Assembly (NCBI RefSeq): GCF_003014695.1 | Contig: NZ_PYAS01000009.1 | Span: 186,001 to 250,000, forward strand | Reading direction: 5' to 3' | DNA: 64,000 nt | Source of the DNA: Dyadobacter jiangsuensis | GTDB lineage: Bacteria > Bacteroidota > Bacteroidia > Cytophagales > Spirosomataceae | In this document: positions 1-8,446 of the stretch, piece after piece | Layout: the number at the start of each line of letters is the position of its first letter | Position numbering within the stretch: the stretch's first letter is position 1 | Program-made: the position numbers and the translations under genes | Notes under the pieces: generated by a model | The model's database searches: none | What the model saw: the letters and a program-made list of their open reading frames with translations, nothing else | Told to the model about the DNA's origin: nothing

Positions 1-1
1 G

Positions 2-442
2 AACGAAACGAAGTCATTTTTCGCCCGGGATTTCAATGCCTGGAAATCGAATTATGCACAAACTGATTATGCCTTTCAGGCTTGGAGTAATGATGACGGT
101 ACTTTCGATTCCAACGTAGGTTGGGCGGATATCAACAAGCAGGTCGGCAAGTATATCGCCGCCAACCCTGAACCGGTATCCAGCCACCCGATTGTGGAGC
201 GGAAAAATATGATTTTCAAGTTTTACGACGACGACGTGGCGTACCTTACCTGGGATCAGTTCAACAGCGATAAATCCGAAAAGAATTTTCATCACAGTAA
301 AGAAGTAAGGCTGCTCGAAAAGATCAATGGCGAATGGAAAATCGTGTGTGTGTCGGCATTCTGGGATTATCGCCACCCGATACCCGCCAGCCGTCTGCCG
401 ATGATCCAGAAAATCGCGAATGAAAGCAGAGGAAAAATTTAA
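2..442 (+). CDS. NTF2-like/SnoaL-fold protein, 3' part only
   Basis: The reading frame is open from the first bases of the window and stops at 442, so only the last 146 codons are present. The visible part has alternating aromatic and acidic residues and a late motif LLEKINGEWKIVCVSAFWDY. That pattern, a strand ending in 'nGeWkI' followed by another strand, is typical of the last strands of the NTF2-like cone fold found in DUF4440 and SnoaL proteins. No catalytic residue can be assigned. A hairpin terminator follows about 150 bases downstream. The fold is inferred from pattern only, and the missing N-terminus could carry a signal peptide. Confidence 0.65.
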   Translation, partial: NETKSFFARDFNAWKSNYAQTDYAFQAWSNDDGTFDSNVGWADINKQVGKYIAANPEPVSSHPIVERKNMIFKFYDDDVAYLTWDQFNSDKSEKNFHHSKEVRLLEKINGEWKIVCVSAFWDYRHPIPASRLPMIQKIANESRGKI

Positions 443-589
443 CCCCGTACAACACGCCCGCGTGCCGTTTTAAAGCGTTCGGTTTCAGGCATAAATGTTC
501 GGTTCTGAACAGCCCGCTACCGGACACGAAGTAGCAGAAAAGTTTTTGAAAATAAATGTAAGCTACTCATCATCAGTGTATTAAAAGTA

Positions 590-642
590 GGGTGTGCCAT
601 AATTTGGTTCCTAGAAACCGAGTTTGGCACATCCTTTTTTTA
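590..642 (+). terminator. Rho-independent terminator
   Basis: A ten-pair stem (590-599 with 625-634, one G-T pair) is followed by seven Ts. It lies between the partial NTF2-like gene and the small secreted gene at 696, so it probably ends the first transcript. Confidence 0.7.
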
Positions 643-695
643 TTTAAAGTCAACTGTGCGATTGTACAGAGCCAAACTTTAAATACTTATTAGCC

Positions 696-1094
696 ATGAA
701 AATCTCCATTGTTTCCATCCTGACCAGCGCCTTTGCGCTCACCTTGTCTTTCACATCTTTTGCGGCAGACAAAAAGAAAAACAAAGAAGAAAAAGAAACC
801 GCAAGCGCGGTCGCTTTTGACGCTGCGTTGTACAAAATCGGCGATACCAATAAAGTACGGTTGTCGGTTGACAAAAATGCCAATGAAAGATTACGTGTAG
901 TGCTGAAAGACAAAGGCGGCAAGATCTATTACTCGGAAGTGTTCAACGAACGCGACACCAAATACCGTCGGGTGTTTAACCTCGACGAAATGACTGACGG
1001 AACTTACTACTTTGAGCTGTCCCACAAGAAAGACAAAAAAGTGAAGGAAGTGAACATCGAGAGCACCAGCTCCAAAATGATTTCGCTGCAATGA
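696..1094 (+). CDS. Small secreted protein of unknown function
   Basis: A 132-residue protein with a clear Sec signal peptide (hydrophobic residues 4-22, then a SFAADKK cleavage region). The mature part begins with a Lys/Glu-rich stretch (KKKNKEEKE). It then has a beta-rich segment containing YKIGDTNKVRLSVDK and a closing strand pattern (DGTYYFELSHKKDKK) that resembles Ig-like folds in other Bacteroidota secreted proteins. No Cys and no enzymatic motif are present. It stands alone between two terminators, so it is probably monocistronic. I do not recognise a named family; a periplasmic location is inferred from the signal peptide. Confidence 0.75.
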   Translation: MKISIVSILTSAFALTLSFTSFAADKKKNKEEKETASAVAFDAALYKIGDTNKVRLSVDKNANERLRVVLKDKGGKIYYSEVFNERDTKYRRVFNLDEMTDGTYYFELSHKKDKKVKEVNIESTSSKMISLQ

Positions 1095-1107
1095 ACAACG
1101 AACGCAT

Positions 1108-1147
1108 AAAAAAATCCCGGCCTTTCCAAAAGGCCGGGATTTTTTTA
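1108..1147. terminator. Bidirectional hairpin terminator
   Basis: A perfect GC-rich stem (about 1113-1125 paired with 1128-1141) is flanked by A-runs on the left and T-runs on the right. It can end the secreted-protein gene on the plus strand and the minus-strand operon that stops at 1150. Confidence 0.85.
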
Positions 1148-1149
1148 TG

Positions 1150-1482
1150 TCAATGCAATTCTTTTTCGGGATCCCAGAAACACTGTTCCCAGTTGACGAT
1201 CCGGTTGTTTTCTACTTTTACGCCCTCGCTTTCCAACCGTTCCTGCATGGTAGTTGGTGTTTCAAACAGCTGACTGGCGCTTAGTTCACCCGCTTTGTTC
1301 ACGACGCGGTGTGCCGGTATGCCTTGCTCGTTATAACTGCTGCCCATTGCCCAGCCGACCATTCTTGCCCCGCGCTTGTTGCCAAGGTAAGCGGCAATGG
1401 CGCCATAGGAAGTTGCCCGGCCCTTTGGTATTTGCCTTACCACGTCATAAACATCGTTGAAAAAGTCATTCCCCTTTTTCAT
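1150..1482 (-). CDS. Alkyltransferase-like protein (ATL), non-catalytic MGMT homologue
   Basis: A 110-residue protein matching the C-terminal DNA-binding domain of O6-alkylguanine-DNA alkyltransferases. It keeps the helix-turn-helix Tyr (Y26 in ATSYGAIA) and the Arg finger (R40 in GARMVG). The catalytic Cys of the PCHR motif is replaced by Ala (IPAHRV, A57), which defines ATL proteins. Family members bind O6-alkylguanine without repairing it and pass the lesion to nucleotide excision repair. I chose the ATG at 1482 because a strong AAAGGAGA lies just upstream and the family starts there; a longer open frame to 1557 overlaps the neighbour heavily. The start overlaps the DUF3109 gene by 17 bases, which suggests translational coupling. 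Confidence 0.85.
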   Translation of the reverse strand: MKKGNDFFNDVYDVVRQIPKGRATSYGAIAAYLGNKRGARMVGWAMGSSYNEQGIPAHRVVNKAGELSASQLFETPTTMQERLESEGVKVENNRIVNWEQCFWDPEKELH

Positions 1483-2065
1483 TCTCCTTTGCGCGGGCTT
1501 GTTGTCTCTCGTCGATTTCTTCAGAAAGCTGGCGGTACCAATCCTCTCCGTAAGCACGGATCAGCGGGTCTTTGAGGAATTTGTAGACCGGAACTTTTAA
1601 TTGCTGGCCCAGGCTGCACGCAGGGCTGCATATTTCCCAGCGGTCGTAATTGAGCGCGTGGTACTGCTCGTATTTCGTAACTCTAATGGGGTACAAATGG
1701 CAGGAGAGCGGTTTCTTGTAGCTGATCTTACCGTCGTTATACGCTTCTTCGATGCCGCATTTGAGAATGCCTTTCTGGTCGTAAATGGCATAGGCGCATT
1801 CGCGGCCGTTGATGATCGGTGTTACGTAGTCACCGTCCCAATCCTTGGTCCAGGTGCCTTCGGCGGCGATCACCTTTTTGCCGGCTTCGGTCAGGTAGGG
1901 TTCTACCTCGGGATAAATCTCATCGAGAATCGCGAGCTCATCCTCATTCAGCGGGGCACCCGAGTCCCCTTCCACACAACATGCGCCTTTGCATTTGTCC
2001 AGATTACAGACAAACTCCTGGTCCTCGATGTCGTCGCTAATGCACGTATTTTCAATGAGAATCAT
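1466..2065 (-). CDS. DUF3109 family protein, Cys-rich
   Basis: A 199-residue cytoplasmic protein with the DUF3109 signature: an N-terminal cysteine cluster (CNLDKCKGACC, residues about 20-30), single Cys near ECAYAIYD and LKCGIEEAY, then LSCHLYPIR and EICSPAC. The cysteines are spaced like a metal or Fe-S site, related to the YkgJ-type zinc/iron-chelating domain. The biochemical role is unknown. It sits 12 bases after mltD and overlaps the ATL gene, so it is probably expressed with both. Family assignment is firm; metal binding is inferred from cysteine spacing. Confidence 0.85.
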   Translation of the reverse strand: MILIENTCISDDIEDQEFVCNLDKCKGACCVEGDSGAPLNEDELAILDEIYPEVEPYLTEAGKKVIAAEGTWTKDWDGDYVTPIINGRECAYAIYDQKGILKCGIEEAYNDGKISYKKPLSCHLYPIRVTKYEQYHALNYDRWEICSPACSLGQQLKVPVYKFLKDPLIRAYGEDWYRQLSEEIDERQQARAKENEKGE

Positions 2066-2077
2066 AATCGGAACAGC

Positions 2078-4600
2078 TTATTGCTGAGGTATTTTAAGTT
2101 TTTGTCCCACCATAACACTGTTTCCGGACATATTGTTTAATTTCTTGATGTCATCCACACTGGTATGGTAAGTTTGGGCAATGCGGAAAAGGGTTTCACC
2201 CGGTGCAACGGTGTGTGTCTGGGAGCCTGATGGCTGGCTTACAGCCTCGGATTCGCCACCTTCACCTCTTTTCACACGTAGTTTCTGACCTGATTTCAGG
2301 CGATCAGAATCACTCAGGTTATTCAGTTCGAGTAGTTCCTTAATGGAAATACCGTAAGCTTTTGAAATGCTGTAATAGGTTTGTCCGCTCTGAACTGTGT
2401 GGAATTCGCTACCGGGCGTGGCGGCGAGCCTCGTTTCTTCTTTGATCTCCTCGGGTGTTCTGAAAGTAGACGCGGGAGCAGGGCGTTCCACAGCCACTTT
2501 GGCCGGTGCAGCCTCTTCGCCCGATTTGGATACGAGCAGTCGCTGGCCCGATACCAAGCGGCTTTGTGCGGAGCGGTTGTTGATTGTCAGCAATTCGCGT
2601 AGCGACAGGTTGTATTTGCTCGCAATGCCAAAATACGTGTCACCCGGCTGTACGGTATGATACGCCGGCGCCGCAGAGGCAGTAGCGGTAGCCGTATTTT
2701 TTTCCTCGCTGTTGCTCCAACGCGCAGGCTCCGTTTCTCTCTTGGCCGGAGCTTCGTTTTCTCCTTCTGCTGCACGTTCCGCACGCATACGGGTGTATAC
2801 AGAGCCGGATGATGCAGTCGTACGCGTAGTGTTCGGTGTTACCACTTTGCCAGGCGTGTTGGACTTGCTAACCGGTTTATCCTCTTCGGCCGATTTGAAT
2901 GTGCTGTTGGTATCGTCCTGCGTGATGATCACCACGCGATCGTTGGTATTGGCAGCTGCCGGTGCAGATGCTCCTGTGCCGGAAGTCGTTTTGTTAGACG
3001 GTTTATACAGGCCGGGTGCATTGCTCGTCGTTTTTCCGGCTGACGCTGCCGTAGCGGCGGGGACACTGGCCGGTTCGCTTTCCTTTGCTGCGTTACTTTC
3101 ACTCTTTTCCACCAAAACGGGGGTGTATTTCTTACGTCCGGATGCATTGGCCGGAATGTTGCTATTGGACGTTGCCGGCGCTGTGGTGGCGGAGGCAGGT
3201 GTTTTTTGAGGAACAACCGTTGTGCCGGCCGCCGCGATGATCGAATCCTTTTTAGCAGGTGCGGTAGGTTGCGGCGGAGCGATGATCTCGATCGGCTGTT
3301 TGCGCGGGCGTTTTTTGTTCAGGAAAAGCACCTGGCCAGTCTGGATAGGGTAGTTACGACTGGTAGTGCGGTTGAATTTCAACAAGTTTACCAGGCGGAT
3401 ACCATATTGCTGCGAGACGCTCAGCCAGGTATCGCCAGGGCGGGCCACATGCGACGGGGCGCTTGCCTTCTTGTGCTTGCGCGAAAGATAATATACCTGG
3501 CCGGGAACAAGCGGCATGTCTGCGAGCAGGTCGTTGTAACGCATGAAACGCGGTGTGCGGATGCCTGCGGCTTTGGCCAATGTTTTGGGCTTGTCGCCAG
3601 CGCGGGCTTCGATACCCGGCAAGCCATTGATTTCGTAGAGTGTGGGTGAATTAGGCTCCTGAAGTTGAACAGCTGATTTTTTCAGGACTGGATAACCTGT
3701 GTCCTCGTAAACCGATGCCACGGCAGTCTGACGGGGAGGCAATGCGAGTTTTTCGCGGACCGATGCCACCTGATCTACCGGTACGGGCAAAGTAATAAGG
3801 TACTCGCGGTCGTTGGGGATTTTGTCGTCGTTAAGCCATTTGTTATGGTTTTTCAGTTCCGAGGCGGGTACATTCAGCGATCGGGCAATTTCGTCGAGGG
3901 ATTGTCCTTTGCCATAATCAGATTCCATCAAAATGTAGGCATTCGGGGATTTATACCGCTCGATACCGGATTCCAATGCAATTTTATGGGCAAAAAAGCG
4001 GAGCATATAGCGATCCGTTTTGCCGGTGAGCGTCACTTCGCGTGCGTATGCCCAGCTCGCCGGAACCACTTTTTTTACACCCCCGGCACCTTGGTAATAG
4101 GAGTACAAGGTCGTTACCCAGTTGTTGAATTGCTGGTTGTTCTTTTTCAAATACCATGCAGCGGCATGCGTGGAAGAACTGATATTCTTTCTTTCGTCCA
4201 CATCATTATCCACACGAAGGTTCAATTCACGTGCCGTTTCGGGTTTGAACTGCCAGTAACCTACCGCATTGGAGCTCGAAACCACATCCGGGCGGAAAGA
4301 GCTTTCCTGCACGGCCAGGTATTTGAAATCGATGGGCACTTCCTCGTCCATCAGAATGCCTTCCACGATCGGGAAGTGCATAATGGCTCGGTCCATCTTT
4401 TCTTCCCAGAACTTTCTGTTCGACATCAGACTTTTGACGTCTTCCTCGATAATATCCTGCGCACCGCGGTCAAACTTGACGGTGATACCGCCGAAGGAGA
4501 CGCTGGATGGTATTTCGGGGGCCTGCGCAAAAACTGCGTTGCCGGTTAGCAGCAGGACGATAACAAAAGAGATGATGTTGTTAATGGAAGTTCTGGCCAT
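2078..4600 (-). CDS. mltD: MltD-type lytic murein transglycosylase with multiple LysM domains
   Basis: An 840-residue exported enzyme that cleaves the MurNAc-GlcNAc glycan bond of peptidoglycan. Signal peptide 1-25. The SLT domain spans about 70-215, with catalytic Glu E99 (AVQESSFRP) and the GYWQFKP motif. Two degenerate LysM-like stretches (about 233-272 and 330-373) precede four clear LysM domains at 384-428, 647-694, 733-779 and 795-840. The region 430-645 is a Pro/Ala/Thr/Ser-rich low-complexity linker, probably extended in the periplasm. E. coli MltD is shorter and has two LysM domains, so this is an expanded Bacteroidota form. It lies 33 bases after an O-methyltransferase in an envelope-related operon. 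Confidence 0.93.
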   Translation of the reverse strand: MARTSINNIISFVIVLLLTGNAVFAQAPEIPSSVSFGGITVKFDRGAQDIIEEDVKSLMSNRKFWEEKMDRAIMHFPIVEGILMDEEVPIDFKYLAVQESSFRPDVVSSSNAVGYWQFKPETARELNLRVDNDVDERKNISSSTHAAAWYLKKNNQQFNNWVTTLYSYYQGAGGVKKVVPASWAYAREVTLTGKTDRYMLRFFAHKIALESGIERYKSPNAYILMESDYGKGQSLDEIARSLNVPASELKNHNKWLNDDKIPNDREYLITLPVPVDQVASVREKLALPPRQTAVASVYEDTGYPVLKKSAVQLQEPNSPTLYEINGLPGIEARAGDKPKTLAKAAGIRTPRFMRYNDLLADMPLVPGQVYYLSRKHKKASAPSHVARPGDTWLSVSQQYGIRLVNLLKFNRTTSRNYPIQTGQVLFLNKKRPRKQPIEIIAPPQPTAPAKKDSIIAAAGTTVVPQKTPASATTAPATSNSNIPANASGRKKYTPVLVEKSESNAAKESEPASVPAATAASAGKTTSNAPGLYKPSNKTTSGTGASAPAAANTNDRVVIITQDDTNSTFKSAEEDKPVSKSNTPGKVVTPNTTRTTASSGSVYTRMRAERAAEGENEAPAKRETEPARWSNSEEKNTATATASAAPAYHTVQPGDTYFGIASKYNLSLRELLTINNRSAQSRLVSGQRLLVSKSGEEAAPAKVAVERPAPASTFRTPEEIKEETRLAATPGSEFHTVQSGQTYYSISKAYGISIKELLELNNLSDSDRLKSGQKLRVKRGEGGESEAVSQPSGSQTHTVAPGETLFRIAQTYHTSVDDIKKLNNMSGNSVMVGQKLKIPQQ

Positions 4601-4633
4601 AAAAAAGGAAAATGGTCGCCTGACTATTGAGTA

Positions 4634-5275
4634 CTATAATTTCTGAAGAATCATCAATCCGTCACGGATTGGCAGCAGCATGTTGGAAACCCGTGGATCT
4701 TCGTGTACCATCCGGTTGAAATCCAGCAATGCCTGCGTGTCTTTGTCAATCTTTTTCAACTGCTGTACGACTTTGCCACTCCAAAGCACATTGTCGGCTA
4801 TCAGGAAGCCGCCTGTGCGGGTTTTGTCGAGACAGAGGTTAAAGTAAGCAGAATAATTGATTTTATCCGCATCGATGAAGACGATGTCGAACGTATCCGT
4901 GAGCGTCGGGATAATATCCAGCGCATTACCGATGCGATAGTCGATCTGGTCTTTGAAGGGTGTCTGATCGAAATACTTTCTTGTGAAGCTTTCGAGCTCC
5001 TCGTTCACATCGATGGTGATGAGTTTGCCGCCGGGATTAAGGCCTTCACAAAGGCAAATGCCGGAGTAACCTGTATACGTGCCGATTTCCAGGATGCGGT
5101 CGGGCCGGATCATCCTGGAAATCATCGAAAGGAACCTTCCCTGCATGTGCCCGGAGAGCATACGTGGGCTGAGAACGTGTGCATGTGTTTCCCTGTTGAG
5201 AGATTTCAGCAATGCATTCTCATCTTCCGTATGGGCCGCGGAATATTCTTCGATTTCCTCTACCAAAAACTTCAT
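4634..5275 (-). CDS. O-methyltransferase, class I SAM-dependent (YrrM/COMT-like)
   Basis: A 213-residue cytosolic methyltransferase of the cation-dependent O-methyltransferase 3 family. SAM motif I is LEIGTYTGYSGICL. The metal/substrate segment is FDIVFIDADKINY, with the Asp residues of the divalent-cation site, followed by IADNVLWSGKV. The length matches the family norm. The substrate cannot be read from sequence; relatives methylate catechol-like compounds or hydroxylated tRNA bases (TrmR). It is 38 bases after rfbA and 33 before mltD on the same strand, so it is likely co-transcribed with both, though context does not reveal the substrate. Confidence 0.88.
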   Translation of the reverse strand: MKFLVEEIEEYSAAHTEDENALLKSLNRETHAHVLSPRMLSGHMQGRFLSMISRMIRPDRILEIGTYTGYSGICLCEGLNPGGKLITIDVNEELESFTRKYFDQTPFKDQIDYRIGNALDIIPTLTDTFDIVFIDADKINYSAYFNLCLDKTRTGGFLIADNVLWSGKVVQQLKKIDKDTQALLDFNRMVHEDPRVSNMLLPIRDGLMILQKL

Positions 5276-5313
5276 TCGAATATAATATGTGCTAATCCCG
5301 GTGCCGCCGCCTG

Positions 5314-6180
5314 TCAGGCATGGGCTACAATGCGTTCCAGATAAGTGCCGTAGCCGCTCTTCAAAAGAGGCCGGGCGATTTCACGCAATTGTTCTGCATT
5401 AATAAAGCCCATACGGTATGCGATCTCCTCAATGCAGCCCACTTTTAAACCCTGGCGTTCTTCGATCACCTGAACGAACTGCCCGGCCTGCATAAGTGAC
5501 TGGAATGTACCCGTATCGAGCCATGCCGTACCACGGTTGAGGACACCTACTTTCAATTTGCCGCGTTCGAGGTAAACACGGTTTACATCCGTGATTTCGA
5601 GCTCGCCGCGTGGGGAAGGAGGGATAGTTTTGGCGATTTCCACCACATCGTTGTCGTAGAAGTACAAGCCGGGAACCGCATAGTTGGATTTTGGTTCAAC
5701 GGGCTTCTCTTCAATAGAAATCACATGATTGTCTTTGTCAAACTCTACAACGCCGTAACGCTCCGGATCGTGTACCTGGTAGGCGAAGATCACACCGCCG
5801 TCGGGATCGTTGTTGGATTGGAGCAGGGTTGAAAGGCCCGATCCGTAGAAAATATTGTCGCCGAGGATCAACGCAACCTTGTCGTCGCCGATGAATTCTT
5901 CACCGATGATGAATGCCTGCGCGAGGCCATCCGGGCTCGGTTGTACCGCATAGCTGAACTGGCAACCCAAACGGCTCCCGTCGCCGAGGAGTTTCTCGAA
6001 ATGCGGCAGGTCGTGCGGGGTCGAAATGATCAGGATTTCACGGATACCCGCCAGCATCAGGATCGATAGCGGGTAATATATCATCGGCTTGTCGTAAACC
6101 GGCATGAGTTGCTTGCTTACCGCGAGTGTAAGCGGGTGTAACCTCGTACCGGAACCGCCGGCCAGAATAATGCCTTTCAT
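5314..6180 (-). CDS. rfbA: Glucose-1-phosphate thymidylyltransferase
   Basis: A 288-residue enzyme making dTDP-glucose from dTTP and glucose-1-phosphate, the first step of dTDP-L-rhamnose synthesis. The nucleotide-binding motif GGSGTRLHPLT is at residues 8-18, followed by SKQLMPVYDKPMIYYPLS and the catalytic LGDNIFYG segment. Length and sequence pattern are typical of RfbA/RmlA. It lies 36 bases after rfbB, as in many rhamnose operons. rfbC and rfbD are not in this window, so the route is completed elsewhere or the dTDP sugar made is not rhamnose. Confidence 0.95.
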   Translation of the reverse strand: MKGIILAGGSGTRLHPLTLAVSKQLMPVYDKPMIYYPLSILMLAGIREILIISTPHDLPHFEKLLGDGSRLGCQFSYAVQPSPDGLAQAFIIGEEFIGDDKVALILGDNIFYGSGLSTLLQSNNDPDGGVIFAYQVHDPERYGVVEFDKDNHVISIEEKPVEPKSNYAVPGLYFYDNDVVEIAKTIPPSPRGELEITDVNRVYLERGKLKVGVLNRGTAWLDTGTFQSLMQAGQFVQVIEERQGLKVGCIEEIAYRMGFINAEQLREIARPLLKSGYGTYLERIVAHA

Positions 6181-6216
6181 AAATAGAGTTTCAATTGAGT
6201 AAGGAAATGGCCCGGA

Positions 6217-7272
6217 TTAACGATCCTGGTACATTTCGTCATAATATTTCTGGTAATTGCCGGAGGTGACGTTGTTCAGCCATTCCTGATTCGAAAGGTA
6301 CCAGTCAACGGTTCTTTCCAGGCCTTCGGCAAACTGCAATGAAGGTTTCCAGCCCAGTTCTTCCGACAATTTGGTGGCGTCGATCGCATAACGCAGGTCG
6401 TGTCCGGCGCGGTCGGTCACATAAGTGATCAGTTTCACGCTCTCGCCTTCGCCACGGCCGAGCTTGCGGTCCATAATCTCGCAAAGCAAATGCACGAGAT
6501 CGATGTTTTTCCACTCGTTGTGGCCGCCGATATTATAGGTATCGCCGTTGACCCCTTTATGGAAAATCACGTCGATCGCGATCGCGTGGTCTTCCACGAA
6601 CAGCCAGTCGCGGATATTTTCACCTTTTCCGTAAACTGGAAGTGGTTTCTGCTGGATGATGTTGTGGATCATCAGCGGGATCAGCTTCTCGGGGAAATGG
6701 TTCGGACCGTAGTTGTTCGAACAGTTTGAAATAACCACGGGAAGTTTGTAAGTATTGTGGTATGCCCTTACGAAATGGTCGGACGACGCTTTGGAAGCCG
6801 AATAAGGCGAGCGCGGGTCATAACTGGTCGTTTCCACGAAGAATGTGCCCGGGTCGTGCAATTCACCGTACACTTCGTCGGTAGACACGTGGTAAAAGCG
6901 GCGGCCGCTGAAATCGTCTTTCCATGCTTTTTTGGCCGCATTCAAAAGATTTACCGTACCAACGACATTCGTCATCACAAACGACATCGGGTCGGTGATG
7001 GAGCGATCGACGTGACTTTCCGCTGCGAGGTGTACCACGCCGTGAAAATCGTTTTCTGCAAAAAGCTTGTCGATAAATGCTGCGTCGACGATATCACCTT
7101 TTACGAATGTATAATTCGACGCGTTCTCGATGTCGCGCAGGTTTTCGAGGTTGCCTGCATAGGTGAGCGCATCAAGGTTATATATATGATATTCCGGGTG
7201 AAAGTTGACAAACCGGCGAACCACATGTGAGCCGATAAAACCCGCTCCTCCCGTAATCAAGATCTTTTTCAT
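6217..7272 (-). CDS. rfbB: dTDP-glucose 4,6-dehydratase
   Basis: A 351-residue extended short-chain dehydrogenase that converts dTDP-glucose to dTDP-4-keto-6-deoxyglucose. It has the NAD-binding GGAGFIGSHVVRRF motif, HLAAESHVDRS, the catalytic STDEVYGEL and YSASKASSDH (YxxxK) segments, and SNNYGPNHFPEKLIPL, all diagnostic for RfbB/RmlB. Only 3 bases separate it from galE upstream. It acts in the cytosol on the product of the rfbA gene that follows, giving a precursor for surface deoxysugars. Confidence 0.95.
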   Translation of the reverse strand: MKKILITGGAGFIGSHVVRRFVNFHPEYHIYNLDALTYAGNLENLRDIENASNYTFVKGDIVDAAFIDKLFAENDFHGVVHLAAESHVDRSITDPMSFVMTNVVGTVNLLNAAKKAWKDDFSGRRFYHVSTDEVYGELHDPGTFFVETTSYDPRSPYSASKASSDHFVRAYHNTYKLPVVISNCSNNYGPNHFPEKLIPLMIHNIIQQKPLPVYGKGENIRDWLFVEDHAIAIDVIFHKGVNGDTYNIGGHNEWKNIDLVHLLCEIMDRKLGRGEGESVKLITYVTDRAGHDLRYAIDATKLSEELGWKPSLQFAEGLERTVDWYLSNQEWLNNVTSGNYQKYYDEMYQDR

Positions 7273-7275
7273 TTT

Positions 7276-8289
7276 TCAGCTTTTGAGTTTTAGTTGCCAG
7301 TTCCATGCGTCGCGCAATGCGTCGGCCATGGTTTTCTCGGCACGCCATTTCATTACGTTATTTACTTTGTCGGACTGCGCGTAGATTTTCTCGACATCCC
7401 CTTCGCGGCGTGGCCCGATGGTGTAATTGAGTTTCACGCCGTTTACTTCCTCAAAAGTATTAATCAATTGCAAAACGGTATAACCTTCGCCCGTTCCTAC
7501 ATTAAATACATCATAATAGTTAGTATCCGTCTGCGATTCCAGCAGGTCAAGCGCTTTCACGTGGGCTTTCGCGAGGTCTACCACGTGGATGAAGTCGCGG
7601 ATACAGGTGCCATCCGGAGTGTCATAATCATTGCCGAAAACGGTGAGCGATTTGCGAAGACCAGCGGCAGTTTGGGTAATGAAGGGTACCAGGTTGCTCG
7701 GCACGCCATTGGGAAGTTCCCCGATGAGCGACGTTTCGTGCGCACCGATCGGGTTGAAATAACGCAATGAGATCGCTTTCAGATCAGGCTTGGAATGCAC
7801 GTGGTCGCGGATAATGTCTTCGGCGATCGCCTTGGTATTACCGTAAGGCGAGTTAGCCGGCAGACGCGGCGTGCTTTCGGTCACAGGCAGCTGCTCTGGC
7901 TGGCCGTATACTGTGCACGACGAAGAGAATACAAATTTATCTACATGGAATTCCTGCGCGGCCCGAAGGAGTACAAGCAGGGAAATCAGGTTGTTTTCGT
8001 AGTAGTTCAGCGGCTTTTCAACCGACTCACCCACAGCTTTGTAAGCAGCGAAATGGATCACGCCGTCGAACTTTTCTTTTTCAAAGAGAGCCCTTACTTT
8101 GTCGGCATCGTTGCAATCGATTTCGTAGAACGGAAACTCCTTGCCGGTGATCTTTTTGATTCCTTCTAAAACGTTGAGATTGGAGTTGTACAGGTTGTCG
8201 ATAATGACGGGTTCGAACCCCGCGTTGTGCAACTCTACAACGGTATGGGATCCGATAAAACCGGCCCCTCCGGTAACGAGAATTTTCAT
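7276..8289 (-). CDS. galE: UDP-glucose 4-epimerase
   Basis: A 337-residue NAD-dependent epimerase interconverting UDP-glucose and UDP-galactose. The motifs are GGAGFIGSHTVVEL at the N-terminus, FAAYKAVGESV, SSSCTVYGQPEQ, the catalytic YGNTKAIAED (YxxxK) and DGTCIRDFIHVVDLAKAH, which is the GalE signature. It is the first gene of the minus-strand series that runs down to 1150. The upstream region carries a good -7 box at 8368-8375. Together with rfbB and rfbA it supplies nucleotide sugars for envelope polysaccharide. Confidence 0.95.
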   Translation of the reverse strand: MKILVTGGAGFIGSHTVVELHNAGFEPVIIDNLYNSNLNVLEGIKKITGKEFPFYEIDCNDADKVRALFEKEKFDGVIHFAAYKAVGESVEKPLNYYENNLISLLVLLRAAQEFHVDKFVFSSSCTVYGQPEQLPVTESTPRLPANSPYGNTKAIAEDIIRDHVHSKPDLKAISLRYFNPIGAHETSLIGELPNGVPSNLVPFITQTAAGLRKSLTVFGNDYDTPDGTCIRDFIHVVDLAKAHVKALDLLESQTDTNYYDVFNVGTGEGYTVLQLINTFEEVNGVKLNYTIGPRREGDVEKIYAQSDKVNNVMKWRAEKTMADALRDAWNWQLKLKS

Positions 8290-8367
8290 GCGTTATGCGC
8301 GTTTTTTATGAAAATATGGTGGTATAGATGGTGTTCAAAGCGGTTTCTGCCCGCCTTTTTTTCCGGG

Positions 8368-8375
8368 CAAAAGTA
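8368..8375 (-). promoter_or_regulatory. Bacteroidota -7 box ahead of galE
   Basis: On the minus strand the sequence reads TACTTTTG, an exact match to TAnnTTTG, about 79 bases upstream of the galE start. No clear TTG sits 19-21 bases further upstream, so the -33 element is weak or absent. Confidence 0.4.
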
Positions 8376-8446
8376 GAAAATTTGACGTCCATTAAAAAAA
8401 AATGTTTTTATTTATCCGTTGGTTGTAAAACGCAGATTTGAGGAAA

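Noticed and set aside
2078..4600. Tandem DNA repeat or CRISPR-like array within mltD
   Set aside because: The repeated signal is at the protein level (LysM domains) and irregularly spaced; the DNA copies differ.
4703..5344. A 213-codon plus-strand frame over the O-methyltransferase gene
   Set aside because: It is a shadow of the minus-strand methyltransferase, which carries all SAM motifs.
8206..8226. A tRNA T-arm-like GGTTCGAACCCC sequence
   Set aside because: It lies inside galE and encodes part of the conserved GFEPVIID region; no acceptor stem or anticodon arm can be built around it.
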